Shown one piece after another: positions 1 to 8,918 of a DNA stretch of 64,000 nt (the stretch's first letter is position 1; each line of letters opens with the position of its first letter). The DNA is from Saccharopolyspora gregorii (lineage in GTDB: Bacteria > Actinomycetota > Actinomycetes > Mycobacteriales > Pseudonocardiaceae). The translations under genes were made by a program, and so were the position numbers. The notes under the pieces are model-generated. The model was not told the origin of the DNA and searched no databases. It saw only the letters and a program-made list of their open reading frames with translations. The DNA lies in assembly GCF_024734405.1 (NCBI RefSeq), contig NZ_CP059556.1:3286001-3350000 (forward strand), in the 5' to 3' direction.

Positions 1-31
1 TATCGCCGGAACGCCGAGGAGGGACGAGACC

Positions 32-574
32 GTGACCGACGCGCAGCACCCCCGCGCCGCGGCCGGCACCGAGCTCCCCGAGCCGGGCCCACCGAGCGAA
101 CCGGACGGCACCACCTGCGACGCGATCGACACCGTCGAGTTCCAGACCGCGGTGCTGATGCGCAACCTGGAGATGCTGTGCCGCCGCGGCGAACTCCACC
201 AGGAGGTGGACCGCGCCGGGTACCTGCTGCTGCGCACCTTGATCGCGCGCGGCCCGTCCGACATCGGCGGGCTCGCCGCCGCGCTCGGCCTGGACCCGTC
301 CACGACCGGCAGGCAGGTGCTCGCCGCGGAACGCGCCGGGCACCTCACCCGCAGCCCCGACGGCGCCGACCGCCGCCGCAGCGTCCTGGCGATCACCGGT
401 TCCGGTGCGGCGGCGGTGCGCGCGGTGTGCGAACGCCGCCGCGAACGCACCGCGGCCCTGCTCTCCGGCTGGAGCGAGCAGGACCTGCGGCTGCTGTCCG
501 AGATGGTCAGCCGCTACAACCGGGCCATCGCCGAGGAATTCCTGGAAACCGACCCGCCCGGAGGGGCTTCGTGA
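32..574 (+). CDS. MarR family transcriptional regulator
   Basis: A 180-residue protein. The first ~35 residues are a Pro/Gly-rich tail, followed by a MarR winged-helix core (roughly residues 45-150) with a recognition-helix stretch LGLDPSTTGRQVLAAE and a wing carrying the typical Asp-Arg-Arg (GADRRRSV). MarR proteins are dimeric repressors that usually sense small phenolics or oxidants. The GTG start at 32 has GAGGAGGG about 8 bases upstream. The stop overlaps the start of the luciferase-like oxidoreductase (GTGA), so the two are translationally coupled and the regulator probably controls that enzyme. The ligand cannot be read from sequence. The 5' context lies outside the window. Confidence 0.88.
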   Translation: MTDAQHPRAAAGTELPEPGPPSEPDGTTCDAIDTVEFQTAVLMRNLEMLCRRGELHQEVDRAGYLLLRTLIARGPSDIGGLAAALGLDPSTTGRQVLAAERAGHLTRSPDGADRRRSVLAITGSGAAAVRAVCERRRERTAALLSGWSEQDLRLLSEMVSRYNRAIAEEFLETDPPGGAS

Positions 575-1572
575 CCGCACCGCACGTTCCGCTCGACGTC
601 CTCGACCTCGTCTCCGTCAGCGAGGGCTCCACCATCGCCGACGCGATCGCCTCCTCGATGGCGGCCGCCGAACTCGCCGACGAGCTCGGCTACTCGCGGG
701 TGTGGTACGCCGAGCACCACAACACCCCGTACCTCGGCGCCACCGCGACCGCGCTGCTCATCGCGCAGGCCGCCGACCGCACCGAGCGGATCCGCGTCGG
801 CTCCGGCGGCATCATGCTGCCCAACCACGCGCCGCTGCAGGTGGCGGAGTCGTTCGGCACCCTGGCCCAGTTGCACCCCGGGCGGATCGACCTCGGGCTG
901 GGCCGCGCGCCCGGCACCGACCAGCTCACCGCCCAGCTGCTGAGCCGGTCCGGGGCGGACGCGCAGAGCTTCGCGAACTCGATCTACGACCTCACCGGCT
1001 GGTTCGGCGACGAAGGCCGCGGGCACAGCGCACCGGTCACCGCGGGGCCGGCGACCGGGACGCACGTCCCGCTGTGGGTGCTGGGATCCACGGTGAACGG
1101 CGCGTCCATCGCGGGGCAGCTGGGCCTGCCGTTCGCGGTCGCCTCGCACTTCGCGCCCGCCGACCTGGACGAGATCGTCGAGGTGTACCGCTCCGCGTTC
1201 TCCACCGAGGCACCGACCGCGCAGCTCACCGAGCCGCGCCTGATGATCGGCGTGAACGTCCTGGTCGCTCCTTCCGACGAGGAGGCGGCACGGCTGTGGA
1301 CGACGGTGCAGCGCATGTTCGTCAACGTGCGCAGCGGAAACCGGCGCGCCCTCGAAGCACCGGTGGACCCCGACGCGGTCGACGCCCGGGAACGCCACTT
1401 CGCCGACGCGATGCTCGGCATCAACGCCGTCGGCTCCCCGGAGACCGCGGTGCGCCGGCTGGAGGAGCTGGTGACCCGCACCGGCGCCGACGAGCTCATC
1501 ACCGTCACCTACTGCCACGACCCCGCCGACCGCCTCCGCTCCCTGAAGCTCCTCGCCGAAGCCTGGTTCTGA
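571..1572 (+). CDS. LLM class flavin-dependent oxidoreductase (MsnO8-like)
   Basis: A 333-residue bacterial-luciferase-like monooxygenase, a TIM-barrel enzyme using reduced flavin supplied by a separate reductase. Visible hallmarks are the N-terminal LDLVSVSEGSTIADAI, WYAEHHNTPYL around residue 45, the substrate/flavin segment RIRVGSGGIMLPNHAPLQVA near residue 75-95, and GRIDLGLGRAPG. These match the MsnO8-type subgroup. The GTG start at 571 overlaps the MarR stop by 4 bases and sits behind GGAGGGG, which rules out longer upstream starts. Substrate unknown. The next gene converges on it with only 7 bases between stop codons. Confidence 0.88.
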   Translation: MTAPHVPLDVLDLVSVSEGSTIADAIASSMAAAELADELGYSRVWYAEHHNTPYLGATATALLIAQAADRTERIRVGSGGIMLPNHAPLQVAESFGTLAQLHPGRIDLGLGRAPGTDQLTAQLLSRSGADAQSFANSIYDLTGWFGDEGRGHSAPVTAGPATGTHVPLWVLGSTVNGASIAGQLGLPFAVASHFAPADLDEIVEVYRSAFSTEAPTAQLTEPRLMIGVNVLVAPSDEEAARLWTTVQRMFVNVRSGNRRALEAPVDPDAVDARERHFADAMLGINAVGSPETAVRRLEELVTRTGADELITVTYCHDPADRLRSLKLLAEAWF

Positions 1573-1579
1573 GGCCCGG

Positions 1580-2614
1580 TCAGTCCGGGGCGAGGACGTC
1601 GGCGAGGACGGTGCCGGGTTCGGGCAGGCGCGCCGGGGCGGGGCTGTCGTGGACGACGAGGAGGTCGCCGCCGGGCAGCACGGTGATGCCCTCGGCGTGG
1701 TCGCGGCCTTCGCCGTGCGGCAGGTCGGCCACCCGGACCAGTTCGTCGCGGCGCACGACCTCCGGCAGGTCGGCGCGGGCGGCGCCGGGCCAGCGGTACA
1801 GCCGCACCGGGCCGGACAGCGCCATCGACGGCCCGGCGAGCACCAGCAGGTCGTCGCCGTGCGGGCACAGGTCGCGGACGCCGAGGCCGTCGAGGTCCAG
1901 GAAGTGCTTGGCGTAGCGCCGGTGCCCGTCGACCTTGCGCAGCACCAGCTCGCCGTCCTCCTCGCGGGGCGCCAGCCGCAGCACCACCGCCCAGCCGCGC
2001 AGCACCGGGCCGCGCAGGCCCAGCAGCACCCGCTCCGTCCCCGGCTCGCCGTGCACCGCGATGCCCTCGACGTCGAAACCGTTGTCCTTGCCGGGGATCG
2101 GCAGGAACGCCGCCAGGTGCGGGTCGTCGGCCAGCAGCTCGCGCAGGCCCGGTTCGCCGAGCGCCGCGCTGCGCGCCCCGTCGCGGGTGCGGCGCACCGG
2201 GACGCCGTCGGAGAGCGCGACCCGCGCCAGCACACGGCGAGCCGGTTCCGGTACGACGGTGGCGAGGCGCTTGGCTGCCTTCGCGTCCGAGTGGTGGGCC
2301 TTCGGTTTCTTGCGCTTCGCGCTGTGCGAACCGACGACCCACAGGTAGGGGCCGCGGCGGGCCAGGCCCTCCACGTCGACCTCCTCGTCGGCGCCGCCGG
2401 GCAGGTCCAGCACCTCGGTGAGGTCGAACGAGACGTGCTCGGCGTACTCGGGGCGCGGTGCGTCGGTGCGGGTGAAGCGCTCCACCGTGGCGGTCTCGTC
2501 GCCGCCGACCCACAGGTGGTGGCCGTCGGCCCGGACCGCGGACAGGTTGACGTGCGTCTCCGCGCGCACGGCGTCGGAGTGGAAGCGCAGCGCGGCCGTA
2601 CGAGTGGTCCCCAT
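1580..2614 (-). CDS. DUF3616 domain protein
   Basis: A 344-residue protein made of repeated beta-rich segments such as VRADGHHLWVGGDET, VEGLARRGPYLWVVGSHS, FDVEGIAVHGEPG and AEGITVLPGGDLLVVHDS, typical of DUF3616 and of beta-propeller-like esterase/phytase folds. No signal peptide or membrane segment is visible, so it is probably cytoplasmic. The recurring 'VEGLA / VEGIA' pattern is characteristic of the family, whose function is not established. ATG at 2614 has AAAAGG just upstream. It stands alone, convergent with the LLM enzyme; a ~180-bp dispersed repeat lies upstream of it. Confidence 0.8.
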   Translation of the reverse strand: MGTTRTAALRFHSDAVRAETHVNLSAVRADGHHLWVGGDETATVERFTRTDAPRPEYAEHVSFDLTEVLDLPGGADEEVDVEGLARRGPYLWVVGSHSAKRKKPKAHHSDAKAAKRLATVVPEPARRVLARVALSDGVPVRRTRDGARSAALGEPGLRELLADDPHLAAFLPIPGKDNGFDVEGIAVHGEPGTERVLLGLRGPVLRGWAVVLRLAPREEDGELVLRKVDGHRRYAKHFLDLDGLGVRDLCPHGDDLLVLAGPSMALSGPVRLYRWPGAARADLPEVVRRDELVRVADLPHGEGRDHAEGITVLPGGDLLVVHDSPAPARLPEPGTVLADVLAPD

Positions 2615-2659
2615 GCGCCTTTTCTACACGGGTGTGTTGTCGCTCGTTTTGCGTGGCAC

Positions 2660-2841
2660 GGGGGTGGCGGAACCTCAGCGGTTCCCTCGCTGCGGGATCG
2701 ATTTCCCGAGTGGCTCCGCCACGAGGGAAATCGCTGTCCTCGCGAGGGAACCGCTGAGAACCCGCGGGTGGTCCGGTTGCTCTGGTGGTCGCTGCTCAGC
2801 GGCTTCGCCGCTGACAAGAAAACGACAAGACCCGCCGGGCG
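2660..2841 (-). repeat. ~180-bp structured dispersed repeat, copy 1 (inverted relative to copies 2 and 3)
   Basis: Read on the minus strand this matches the elements at 46272-46457 and 54730-54915. It contains an 17-bp outer stem CTCAGCGGTTCCCTCGC / GCGAGGGAACCGCTGAG, an inner stem CGATTTCCC / GGGAAATCG capped by GTGGC-GGA-GCCAC, and a separate hairpin CAGCGGC-GAA-GCCGCTG. No ORF with recognisable protein features spans it. It fills the gap between the KDG kinase stop and the DUF3616 start. Confidence 0.85.
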
Positions 2842-2903
2842 GGTTCGGGCGCTGAGGTTCGGCAACCCGACTACGACGCAAAACCGAGTTCAACGACCGG
2901 CGG

Positions 2904-3830
2904 TCACCCGACCGGCGCCGCGGACCGCCGGGGCAGCACCGACTCGGCGACGATCGCGCCGCGGTGCCGGATCACCGTGGCGGCCAGCTCCTGCGCGCGG
3001 TGCGCCGCCGCGACCGGATCGGCACCGGTGAGCCGAGCCGCGAGGTAACCGGCGTCGAACGCATCCCCGGCGGCGGTCGAGTCCACCACGGACTCCACCG
3101 GCACGGCAGGCACCCGCACGACCCGCTCGCCGTCGAGGACGACGCAGCCCGCGGCACCGTCCTTGACCGCGACGTCCGCCACCCCGGCCGCCCGGAGCCT
3201 GTCCACTGTGGACTCCGCGGTGGGGTCGCCGAACAGCGCCTGCTCGTCGGAGAACGTGGGCAGCCCGATCGCCGTCAGCGACCACAGTTCCCGCACCTGC
3301 TCGGCCGCCACGGCGGCACCGTCCCACCCGGCCGGCCGGTAGTTGCTGTCGAAGGACACCCGGCCACCGGCGTCGCGGAACCGCCGCAGCGCCGCGCGCA
3401 GCCGCTCCCGCGCGGGCGGCGCGAGGATCTGCAGGCTGATCGCCGACAGGTGCACCAGGTCGTAGCCGTCGAAATCCGGTTCCCCGTCGGCGAACAGGCC
3501 GCGGGCCGCCGACTGCGAGCGGTAGTAGGTGAACGAGCGCTCGCCGTGCTCGTCGGTGCGCACCAGGTACAGCCCCGGCTGCGCCCCGGCGACCCGGCCG
3601 ATCCGGTCGGTACCGACGCCCTCCGCGCGCATCGCCGCCACGATCCGGTCGCTGTAGTGGTCGTCCCCCACCAGGGTCAGGTAGTCCACCTGCAGCTCCG
3701 CGGATCCGGTGAGCCGGGACAGGTAGGTCGCGGTGTTGAACGTGTCCCCCGCGCAGCCCAGCGACAGCACGTCCGCTTCCCGGTGGGTCAGTTCGATCAT
3801 GCATTCGCCGATGGCCAGTACCCGGATCAC
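2904..3830 (-). CDS. kdgK: PfkB-family sugar kinase, probable 2-dehydro-3-deoxygluconate kinase
   Basis: A 308-residue ribokinase-fold enzyme. It starts IRVLAIGECMIEL, has the N-terminal PfkB motif GCAGDTFNTATYLSRL (~residues 25-41) and the C-terminal signature DSTAAGDAFDAGYLAARL with the catalytic Asp in AAGDAF. The arrangement fits KDG kinase: ATP + 2-keto-3-deoxygluconate to KDPG. The GTG start at 3830 follows GGGGAGGACC. It is the last gene of a minus-strand run with the dehydratase (61-bp gap), the zinc dehydrogenase and an MFS carrier, so it should take the dehydratase product. No KDPG aldolase is in the window. The exact sugar acid is inferred from context. Confidence 0.85.
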   Translation of the reverse strand: MIRVLAIGECMIELTHREADVLSLGCAGDTFNTATYLSRLTGSAELQVDYLTLVGDDHYSDRIVAAMRAEGVGTDRIGRVAGAQPGLYLVRTDEHGERSFTYYRSQSAARGLFADGEPDFDGYDLVHLSAISLQILAPPARERLRAALRRFRDAGGRVSFDSNYRPAGWDGAAVAAEQVRELWSLTAIGLPTFSDEQALFGDPTAESTVDRLRAAGVADVAVKDGAAGCVVLDGERVVRVPAVPVESVVDSTAAGDAFDAGYLAARLTGADPVAAAHRAQELAATVIRHRGAIVAESVLPRRSAAPVG

Positions 3831-3891
3831 GCCCGGTCCTCCCCGTCTCGTCCCGCCCGGCGGCGCCGGGTGATCACCGATTCCACCACGC

Positions 3892-5106
3892 TCACCAGTC
3901 GTGCATCGAGCCGTCCCGCAACCGGTTCACCGGCAGGTACTTCGGCGAGTACGGGTAGCGGGCCGCGGCCTCCTCGTCGAGCTCCACGCCGAGGCCGGGG
4001 GCGTCGCCGGGATGCATGTAGCCGTCCCGGAACGAGTAGTTCACCTTGAACACCTCACCCGCCGGATCCAGGTGACCCATGTACTCCTGCACGCCGAAGT
4101 TCGGCACCGTCAGGTCCAGGTGCAGCGCGGCGGCGAACGACACCGGCGACAGGTCACCCGCGCCGTGCGAACCGGTGCGCACCCCGTGCAGCGCCGCCAG
4201 CTCGAACACCTGCCGCAGGTGGGTGATCCCGCCGGTGTGCGACACCGAGGTGCGGATGTAGTCGATCAACCGCTCGCTGATCAGGTGCTTGCAGTCCCAG
4301 ATCGAGTTGAACACCTCGCCGACCGCGATCGGGGTGGTGGTGTGCTGCCGGATCGTGCGGAACGCCTCCTGGTCCTCGGCCGGGGTGGGGTCCTCGATCC
4401 AGAACATCCGGTACGGCTCCAGCGACTTGCCCAGCTGCGCGGCCTCCAGCGGCGAGAGCCGGTGGTGCACGTCGTGCAGCAGGTGGAAGTCGTAGCCGAA
4501 CCGCTCCCGCACGGCGCGCATCAGCTCCGGCGCGAACTCCAGGTACGCCGGGGTGTGCCACACGTTGTCCGAGGGCATCGCCGCGTCCGCCGGTTCGTAG
4601 GTGGAACCGGTCCCCGGGTGGTGCAGCCCGTAGGTGCTCTCCAGGCCGGGCACGGCGGCCTGCACCCGGATCGCCCGGTACCCGCGCTCCCGGTAGGCGG
4701 CGACGTCGTCGAGCAGCTCCTCGACGCTCTGCCCGCTGGCGTGCCCGTAGATCATCACGCCCTCGCGCGCGGCGCCGCCGAGCAACCGGTGCACCGGCAG
4801 CCCGGTCTCCTTGCCGAGCAGGTCCCACAGCGCGACGTCGACGGCGGCGATCGCGGTCATCGTCACCGGCCCGCGCCGCCAGTAGGCACCGCGGTACAGG
4901 TACTGCCAGATGTCGTTGATGCGCCCCGAATCCCGCCCGATCAGCAGCGGGCACACGTGGTCGCGCAGGTAGGAGGCGACGGCGAGCTCGCGCCCGTTGA
5001 GCGTGGCGTCGCCGAGCCCGGTCAGCCCGTCCTCGGTGGTGATCTTCAGCGTGACGTAGTTGCGGCCGGGGCAGGTGACGACGACGTCGGCGGCGGTGAT
5101 CTTCAC
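3892..5106 (-). CDS. manD: Mannonate dehydratase-type enolase superfamily protein (ManD/RspA)
   Basis: A 404-residue enolase-superfamily dehydratase, the usual ManD length. Residues [20 protein letters not shown] begin the capping domain. The barrel shows [19 protein letters not shown] with metal and catalytic Asp/His, [15 protein letters not shown] and [12 protein letters not shown], all diagnostic of the ManD/RspA group. ManD enzymes convert D-mannonate (some D-gluconate) to 2-keto-3-deoxygluconate; low-activity members exist, so specificity is not assured. The GTG start at 5106 overlaps the dehydrogenase stop by 4 bases. A much longer open frame extends upstream but is antisense shadow of the dehydrogenase. 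Confidence 0.88.
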   Translation of the reverse strand: MKITAADVVVTCPGRNYVTLKITTEDGLTGLGDATLNGRELAVASYLRDHVCPLLIGRDSGRINDIWQYLYRGAYWRRGPVTMTAIAAVDVALWDLLGKETGLPVHRLLGGAAREGVMIYGHASGQSVEELLDDVAAYRERGYRAIRVQAAVPGLESTYGLHHPGTGSTYEPADAAMPSDNVWHTPAYLEFAPELMRAVRERFGYDFHLLHDVHHRLSPLEAAQLGKSLEPYRMFWIEDPTPAEDQEAFRTIRQHTTTPIAVGEVFNSIWDCKHLISERLIDYIRTSVSHTGGITHLRQVFELAALHGVRTGSHGAGDLSPVSFAAALHLDLTVPNFGVQEYMGHLDPAGEVFKVNYSFRDGYMHPGDAPGLGVELDEEAAARYPYSPKYLPVNRLRDGSMHDW

Positions 5107-6128
5107 GGGGTCTCCTCGGCGAGCACGGCGATCTTCAGATGATCGCGTTCGGTCAGTGCGGTGCGCAGCGCCCGATCGGCTTCGGCGAGCGGGAACCGGG
5201 CGGTGACCATCCGCTCCAGGTCGGCCCGCCCGGAGCGCAGCAGCGCCGCGGCGGCGGCGAACGCTCCCGGTCCGTAGCGGAAGCAGCCGCGCACGTCGAT
5301 CTCCCAGCGCTGCGCCGCCGCCAGCAGGTCGGGCGCCGCGGGCCGGTTCGCGGGGATCCCGACCAGGGCGACGACCCCGCCGGGAACCAGCGCGTCCAGG
5401 CGCACCGCCTCCGGCGCACCGGAGCACTCCAGCTGCTGGTCGAAGGCACCCGGCTCGGGGTGGACGGTGCCGGTGTCCAACACCTCGTCCGCTCCGGCCC
5501 CGGCGGCGAGGTCGAGCCGCCGCCGATCGACGTCGGTGAGCACGATCCGCGCGGCGCCGGCGGCGCGGGCCGCCGCGACCGCGAGCTGCCCGATCGGACC
5601 CGCTCCCGTGACCAGCACCGAGGCGCCGCTGAACACCCCGGCGCGGCGCACCGCCCAGCAGGCCACCGCGAGGGGTTCGACCAGCGCGGCCACCGCCGGA
5701 TCGGTCCCGGCTGGCACCCGGTGCACCAGTTCCGCGTCCACCACCAGCGTGCCGCGGATCGTGCCGTGCACCGGCGGCGAACCGAAGCAGCGCCCCGACG
5801 GGCACAGGTTGTAGCGGCCCGCCGCGCAGGTCGGGCAGCGGCGGCACGGGCGCGCCGGTTCGACCGCGACGGATGCGCCGAGCAGTCCCGCGTCGACGCC
5901 CTCGCCGAGTTCGACGACCACCCCGGAGGCCTCGTGCCCCAGCACCGTGGGCGAGCGCAGCACGTTCGACCCGTTGCGGCCGTCGGCGTAGTAGTGCAGG
6001 TCGCTGCCGCACAACCCGGTGGCGCGCACCGCCACCCGCACCGCACCGGGCCGCAGCGGCTCCGGCTCCACCTGTTCCACCCGCAGGTCCCGGGCGCCGT
6101 GCAGCACGGCGGCTCGTTCGCTCACCAC
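5103..6128 (-). CDS. Zinc-dependent medium-chain dehydrogenase (RspB / L-gulonate or idonate 5-dehydrogenase-like)
   Basis: A 341-residue MDR alcohol dehydrogenase. The catalytic zinc motif [10 protein letters not shown] (Cys ~39) and GHEASGVV are followed by the structural-zinc cysteine group [15 protein letters not shown], and the Rossmann segment [14 protein letters not shown] lies near residues 170-184. It is likely NAD-dependent. Its neighbour is a ManD/RspA enzyme; RspA-RspB pairs elsewhere link an L-gulonate-type dehydrogenase to mannonate dehydration, so oxidation of an uncommon hexonate is the best guess. Two GTG codons in a row (6128 and 6125) are possible starts; the second is better spaced from GGAGG. 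It overlaps the dehydratase by 4 bp. Confidence 0.85.
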   Translation of the reverse strand: MVSERAAVLHGARDLRVEQVEPEPLRPGAVRVAVRATGLCGSDLHYYADGRNGSNVLRSPTVLGHEASGVVVELGEGVDAGLLGASVAVEPARPCRRCPTCAAGRYNLCPSGRCFGSPPVHGTIRGTLVVDAELVHRVPAGTDPAVAALVEPLAVACWAVRRAGVFSGASVLVTGAGPIGQLAVAAARAAGAARIVLTDVDRRRLDLAAGAGADEVLDTGTVHPEPGAFDQQLECSGAPEAVRLDALVPGGVVALVGIPANRPAAPDLLAAAQRWEIDVRGCFRYGPGAFAAAAALLRSGRADLERMVTARFPLAEADRALRTALTERDHLKIAVLAEETP

Positions 6129-6187
6129 TCCTCCACTCCGTCAGCTCCTCGTTTCCGCGCCCCCGTCCGGGGAAGTCCGCCGCGGAC

Positions 6188-7507
6188 TCACGTGCGGACC
6201 GGCAGCGGCTCCACCTTGCGGATCAGCACCCCGTAGGAGAACGCGCCCACCAGGCCCAGCACCCCGGACAGCACCAGCGGCGCCACGAACGATCCGCCGG
6301 TCGCCGTCTGCAGCACGCCGGTGACGATCGGGCCGACGAACCCGGCGATGTTCGACGCGCAGTTCTGGATGCCCGCCAGCGAGGACACCTGCCCGGGCTG
6401 CGGCGCCACGTCCGCGGGCAGCGACGCCACCGACGCCGCGCTGAACGCCAGGCTCGCGTAGGAGATCGACAGCAGCACCACCGCGGTCGCCGCGTTCGGC
6501 ACCACCACCGCCAGCGCGATCACGGAACTCAGCAGCATGCCCGGGATCAGGCAGGTCTTGCGGGCCCGGGTGAGGCTCCAGCCGCGCCGCACCAGCGAAT
6601 CCGACGCCCAGCCGCCGAGCAGGCTGCCGCCGATCGCCACCACGCCGGGGATCGCACCCACCGTGCCCAGCTCCAGCAGGTCGAAACCGCGCGCCTGCAC
6701 CAGGTAGCTCGGGAACCAGGTGATGAAGAAGAAGATGATGTAGTTCAGGCAGAAGAAGCCCAGCATCATCGCCCACACCGTGCGGTACCGGAACAGGTCG
6801 CGCCAGCGCACCTTCGGCCCGTCGTCCGATGTGGACTCCTCGCGCGCGCCGCCCGCCCGGATGTAGGCCAGCTCCTCCTCCGTCACCCGCGGGTGGTCCT
6901 CCGGTTCGTGGTAGGACAGCCACCACCACCCCGCCCACAGCAGGGCGAGGACGCCGACGACGAGGAACGCGGCCCGCCAGCCCTCCCAGGCGATGATCGC
7001 GGTCACCACCGGCAGCGCCACCGCGGTGCCCGCCCGCGCGCCGTTGTCCCAGATGCTGTTGGCGAAGGCGCGCTCGCGGCGCGGGAACCAGCGGGACACG
7101 ACCTTCGCCGAACCCGGGTAGCCGGTGGACTCGCCGATGCCCAGCAGGAAGCGGAACACCAGCAACGACAGCAGCCCGGTGACCAGGCCGGTGAGCATCG
7201 TCGCCACGCCCCACACCAGGGCGCCGAGCGCGAACGCGCGCTTCGCCCCGATCCGGTCGATGAGGGCGCCGGCGGGGAGCTGGAAACCCGCGTACGCCAG
7301 GAAGAACGTGCCGAGCACCAGCCCCTGCACGCTCGGGTCGAAGCCCAGGTCGTGGTTCATCGACGGCAGCGCCACGCTCAGCGCGGAGCGGTCCACGTAG
7401 TTCACCGAGAGGCCGACGAAGCACAGCAGCGCCATGCCCCACCGCAGGTTGTGCGCGCGGCCGCGGGGGCGGGCCGCCCCGGTCGCGGCCTCGGTTCGCC
7501 CGGTCAT
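6188..7507 (-). CDS. MFS transporter, anion:cation symporter family (hexuronate/hexonate)
   Basis: A 439-residue membrane carrier with 12 predicted helices. It carries the ACS-family signatures [15 protein letters not shown] after helix 1, [16 protein letters not shown] (MFS loop 2-3 motif), the helix 4-5 signature [20 protein letters not shown], and a cytosolic loop [11 protein letters not shown]. ExuT, GudP and GarP-type sugar-acid importers share these. It is first in the minus-strand operon that continues into the dehydrogenase, ManD and KdgK, so it should import the substrate as a proton symporter. The ATG at 7507 is preceded by GAGGAGCG. The promoter region is shared with the divergent IclR gene. 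Confidence 0.87.
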   Translation of the reverse strand: MTGRTEAATGAARPRGRAHNLRWGMALLCFVGLSVNYVDRSALSVALPSMNHDLGFDPSVQGLVLGTFFLAYAGFQLPAGALIDRIGAKRAFALGALVWGVATMLTGLVTGLLSLLVFRFLLGIGESTGYPGSAKVVSRWFPRRERAFANSIWDNGARAGTAVALPVVTAIIAWEGWRAAFLVVGVLALLWAGWWWLSYHEPEDHPRVTEEELAYIRAGGAREESTSDDGPKVRWRDLFRYRTVWAMMLGFFCLNYIIFFFITWFPSYLVQARGFDLLELGTVGAIPGVVAIGGSLLGGWASDSLVRRGWSLTRARKTCLIPGMLLSSVIALAVVVPNAATAVVLLSISYASLAFSAASVASLPADVAPQPGQVSSLAGIQNCASNIAGFVGPIVTGVLQTATGGSFVAPLVLSGVLGLVGAFSYGVLIRKVEPLPVRT

Positions 7508-7555
7508 CGCTCCTCCTCGAGCCGCCCGGTTCCCGCGCCCGACGGAGTCGTTCCG

Positions 7556-7590
7556 TTCCGCGGAATACCGTTCTGCTGATGCGAACGGTA
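7556..7590. promoter_or_regulatory. Candidate IclR operator between transporter and regulator
   Basis: Two perfect inverted repeats lie close together: TTCCGCGGAA at 7556-7565 and TACCGTTC - 9 nt - GAACGGTA at 7566-7590. They sit in the 137-bp gap between the divergent transporter and IclR genes. TAGCGT at 7589-7594 overlaps the right arm and could be the regulator's -10 box. Position and symmetry suit an IclR-family site that controls both directions. Binding is inferred. Confidence 0.6.
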
Positions 7591-7644
7591 GCGTAAGGGG
7601 GAGATCACCGGAAAATCAACGGCCGAGGAAGCGGTGCAGCACCT

Positions 7645-8388
7645 ATGAGCTCCGGCGCCACCGAAGGCAGCGCACTGCGCACGCTGCGCGTGCTCGAAGC
7701 AGTGGCCCGCACCGGCGGCCCGCACCGGCTCGGCGAGATCGCCGCCGACACCGGCATCGCCAAACCCAGCACGCACCGCATCCTCAGCGGGCTCAGCGGC
7801 GCCGGGTACGTCGTCAGCGACGGCGACGGCGCCTACGGCCTCGGCCCCCGCGCCTACGCGCTGTCCGCCACCATCGCCTCCGCCGAGGACACGGGCGGCG
7901 ACACCGTGCTGCGCCGGTTCCAGTCCGAGGTCCAGCAGACGGTGCACGTGGCGCTGCGCAGCGGCGATCACGCCATCTACGTGCGCAAGGTGGACAGTCC
8001 CGGGCCGTACCGGATGGCGTCCCGGATCGGCGGCGTGCTGCCGCTGCACTGCACCGCCATCGGCAAGGCCGTCCTCGCCCACCTGCCCGCGGACGAACGG
8101 GCGCCGCTGCTGCGAGACCTCACCGCCCGCACCGAGCGCACCACCACCGATCCCGCCGTGCTGGAGCAGGAGCTGGCCCGGGTGCGGGCCGACGGCTGCG
8201 CGCTCGACGACGAGGAGAACGAGCCGACCATCCGCTGCCTCGCCGCCCCGATGCTGGACCGCGCGGGCCGGCCGGTCGGCGGGGTGAGCATCTCGACGAT
8301 CACCTTCCAGACCCCGAAGGAGGCGCTGCTGGCGCACGCGGACCGGTTGGTCGAGACGGCCGCGCTGCTCGCGCCCCTCTACACCTGA
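7645..8388 (+). CDS. IclR family transcriptional regulator
   Basis: A 247-residue IclR protein. The winged helix at residues 5-65 contains LRVLEAVARTGGPHRLGEIA and GIAKPSTHRILSGL; the effector domain carries RIGGVLPLHCTAIGKAVLAHL and DDEENEPTIRCLAAPM, where the family binds small acids. It reads away from the sugar-acid operon, with a palindromic region between, so it is the likely regulator of that operon; KdgR-type IclR proteins respond to KDG or KDPG. ATG at 7645 follows CGAGGAAG at a slightly long spacing. Whether it activates or represses cannot be told. Confidence 0.9.
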   Translation: MSSGATEGSALRTLRVLEAVARTGGPHRLGEIAADTGIAKPSTHRILSGLSGAGYVVSDGDGAYGLGPRAYALSATIASAEDTGGDTVLRRFQSEVQQTVHVALRSGDHAIYVRKVDSPGPYRMASRIGGVLPLHCTAIGKAVLAHLPADERAPLLRDLTARTERTTTDPAVLEQELARVRADGCALDDEENEPTIRCLAAPMLDRAGRPVGGVSISTITFQTPKEALLAHADRLVETAALLAPLYT

Positions 8389-8503
8389 CCACCGCCCGGC
8401 ATCCCGCACCGCCGCGCGTTTTCCCCCGGGCGATGGGGAAAACCGGACGTCGCGGGCACGGGGGCCGCCGCCGGATCGCAACCCTCCGGCAACCGGATCG
8501 GAG

Positions 8504-8526
8504 TACGCTCGGTCACCACACCGGTG
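8504..8526 (+). promoter_or_regulatory. Possible promoter of the small gene at 8679
   Basis: TACGCT at 8504-8509 fits an actinobacterial -10 box (TAnnnT). It is followed at once by the inverted repeat GGTCACC-ACA-CCGGTGAC (8511-8526). No convincing -35 is seen. The transcript would begin ~165 nt before the small ORF. Weak, position-based evidence. Confidence 0.3.
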
Positions 8527-8678
8527 ACGACGGTGACCGCGCGGCACCCGGCCGGGCCCGCTCCACCCCCCGGCCCCCGAAACCGAAGATCCCTCGATCC
8601 GGTGAGTTCGGGAACCGGACGGGCCGGACCGGAGTCGGAACCGGTTGCCGTCAGGAGTCGGCGAAGGGAGTCACTGCA

Positions 8679-8906
8679 GTGGATCAAGTCCGCGCCCGGT
8701 TGCGCGGCGGGCCCGAGGACGGCCGCGAGGTCAGCGTCCCCGCCGATCCCACCGGCCACCCCGTTCCGCGCATCACCGTGCCCGTCCGCGTCCCGGAGCA
8801 GCGCCGCGCGACCGCACCACCGCCGCTGCTGGTGTACGAGCGGTCCGGCTCGAAGCACACCGGAACCTGGGACTTCGACTACGTCGGGGCCGAGTCCCAG
8901 ACCTGA
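8679..8906 (+). CDS. Small hypothetical protein, 75 aa
   Basis: A 75-residue ORF starting GTG (VDQVRARLRGGPEDGREVSV) with GAAGGGAG 9 bases upstream. It is hydrophilic, rich in Arg, Pro and Val, and ends in an aromatic run TWDFDYVGAES. The pattern of 'GG..DGR.V.VP' followed by 'YER' and a terminal 'Y' resembles short actinobacterial proteins that I cannot tie to a known function. It has no signal peptide or membrane segment. The codon usage is as GC3-biased as neighbouring real genes, and the ribosome-binding site supports expression. It lies between IclR and a convergent acetyltransferase. Confidence 0.6.
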   Translation: MDQVRARLRGGPEDGREVSVPADPTGHPVPRITVPVRVPEQRRATAPPPLLVYERSGSKHTGTWDFDYVGAESQT

Positions 8907-8918
8907 CCCCGGCGCACC

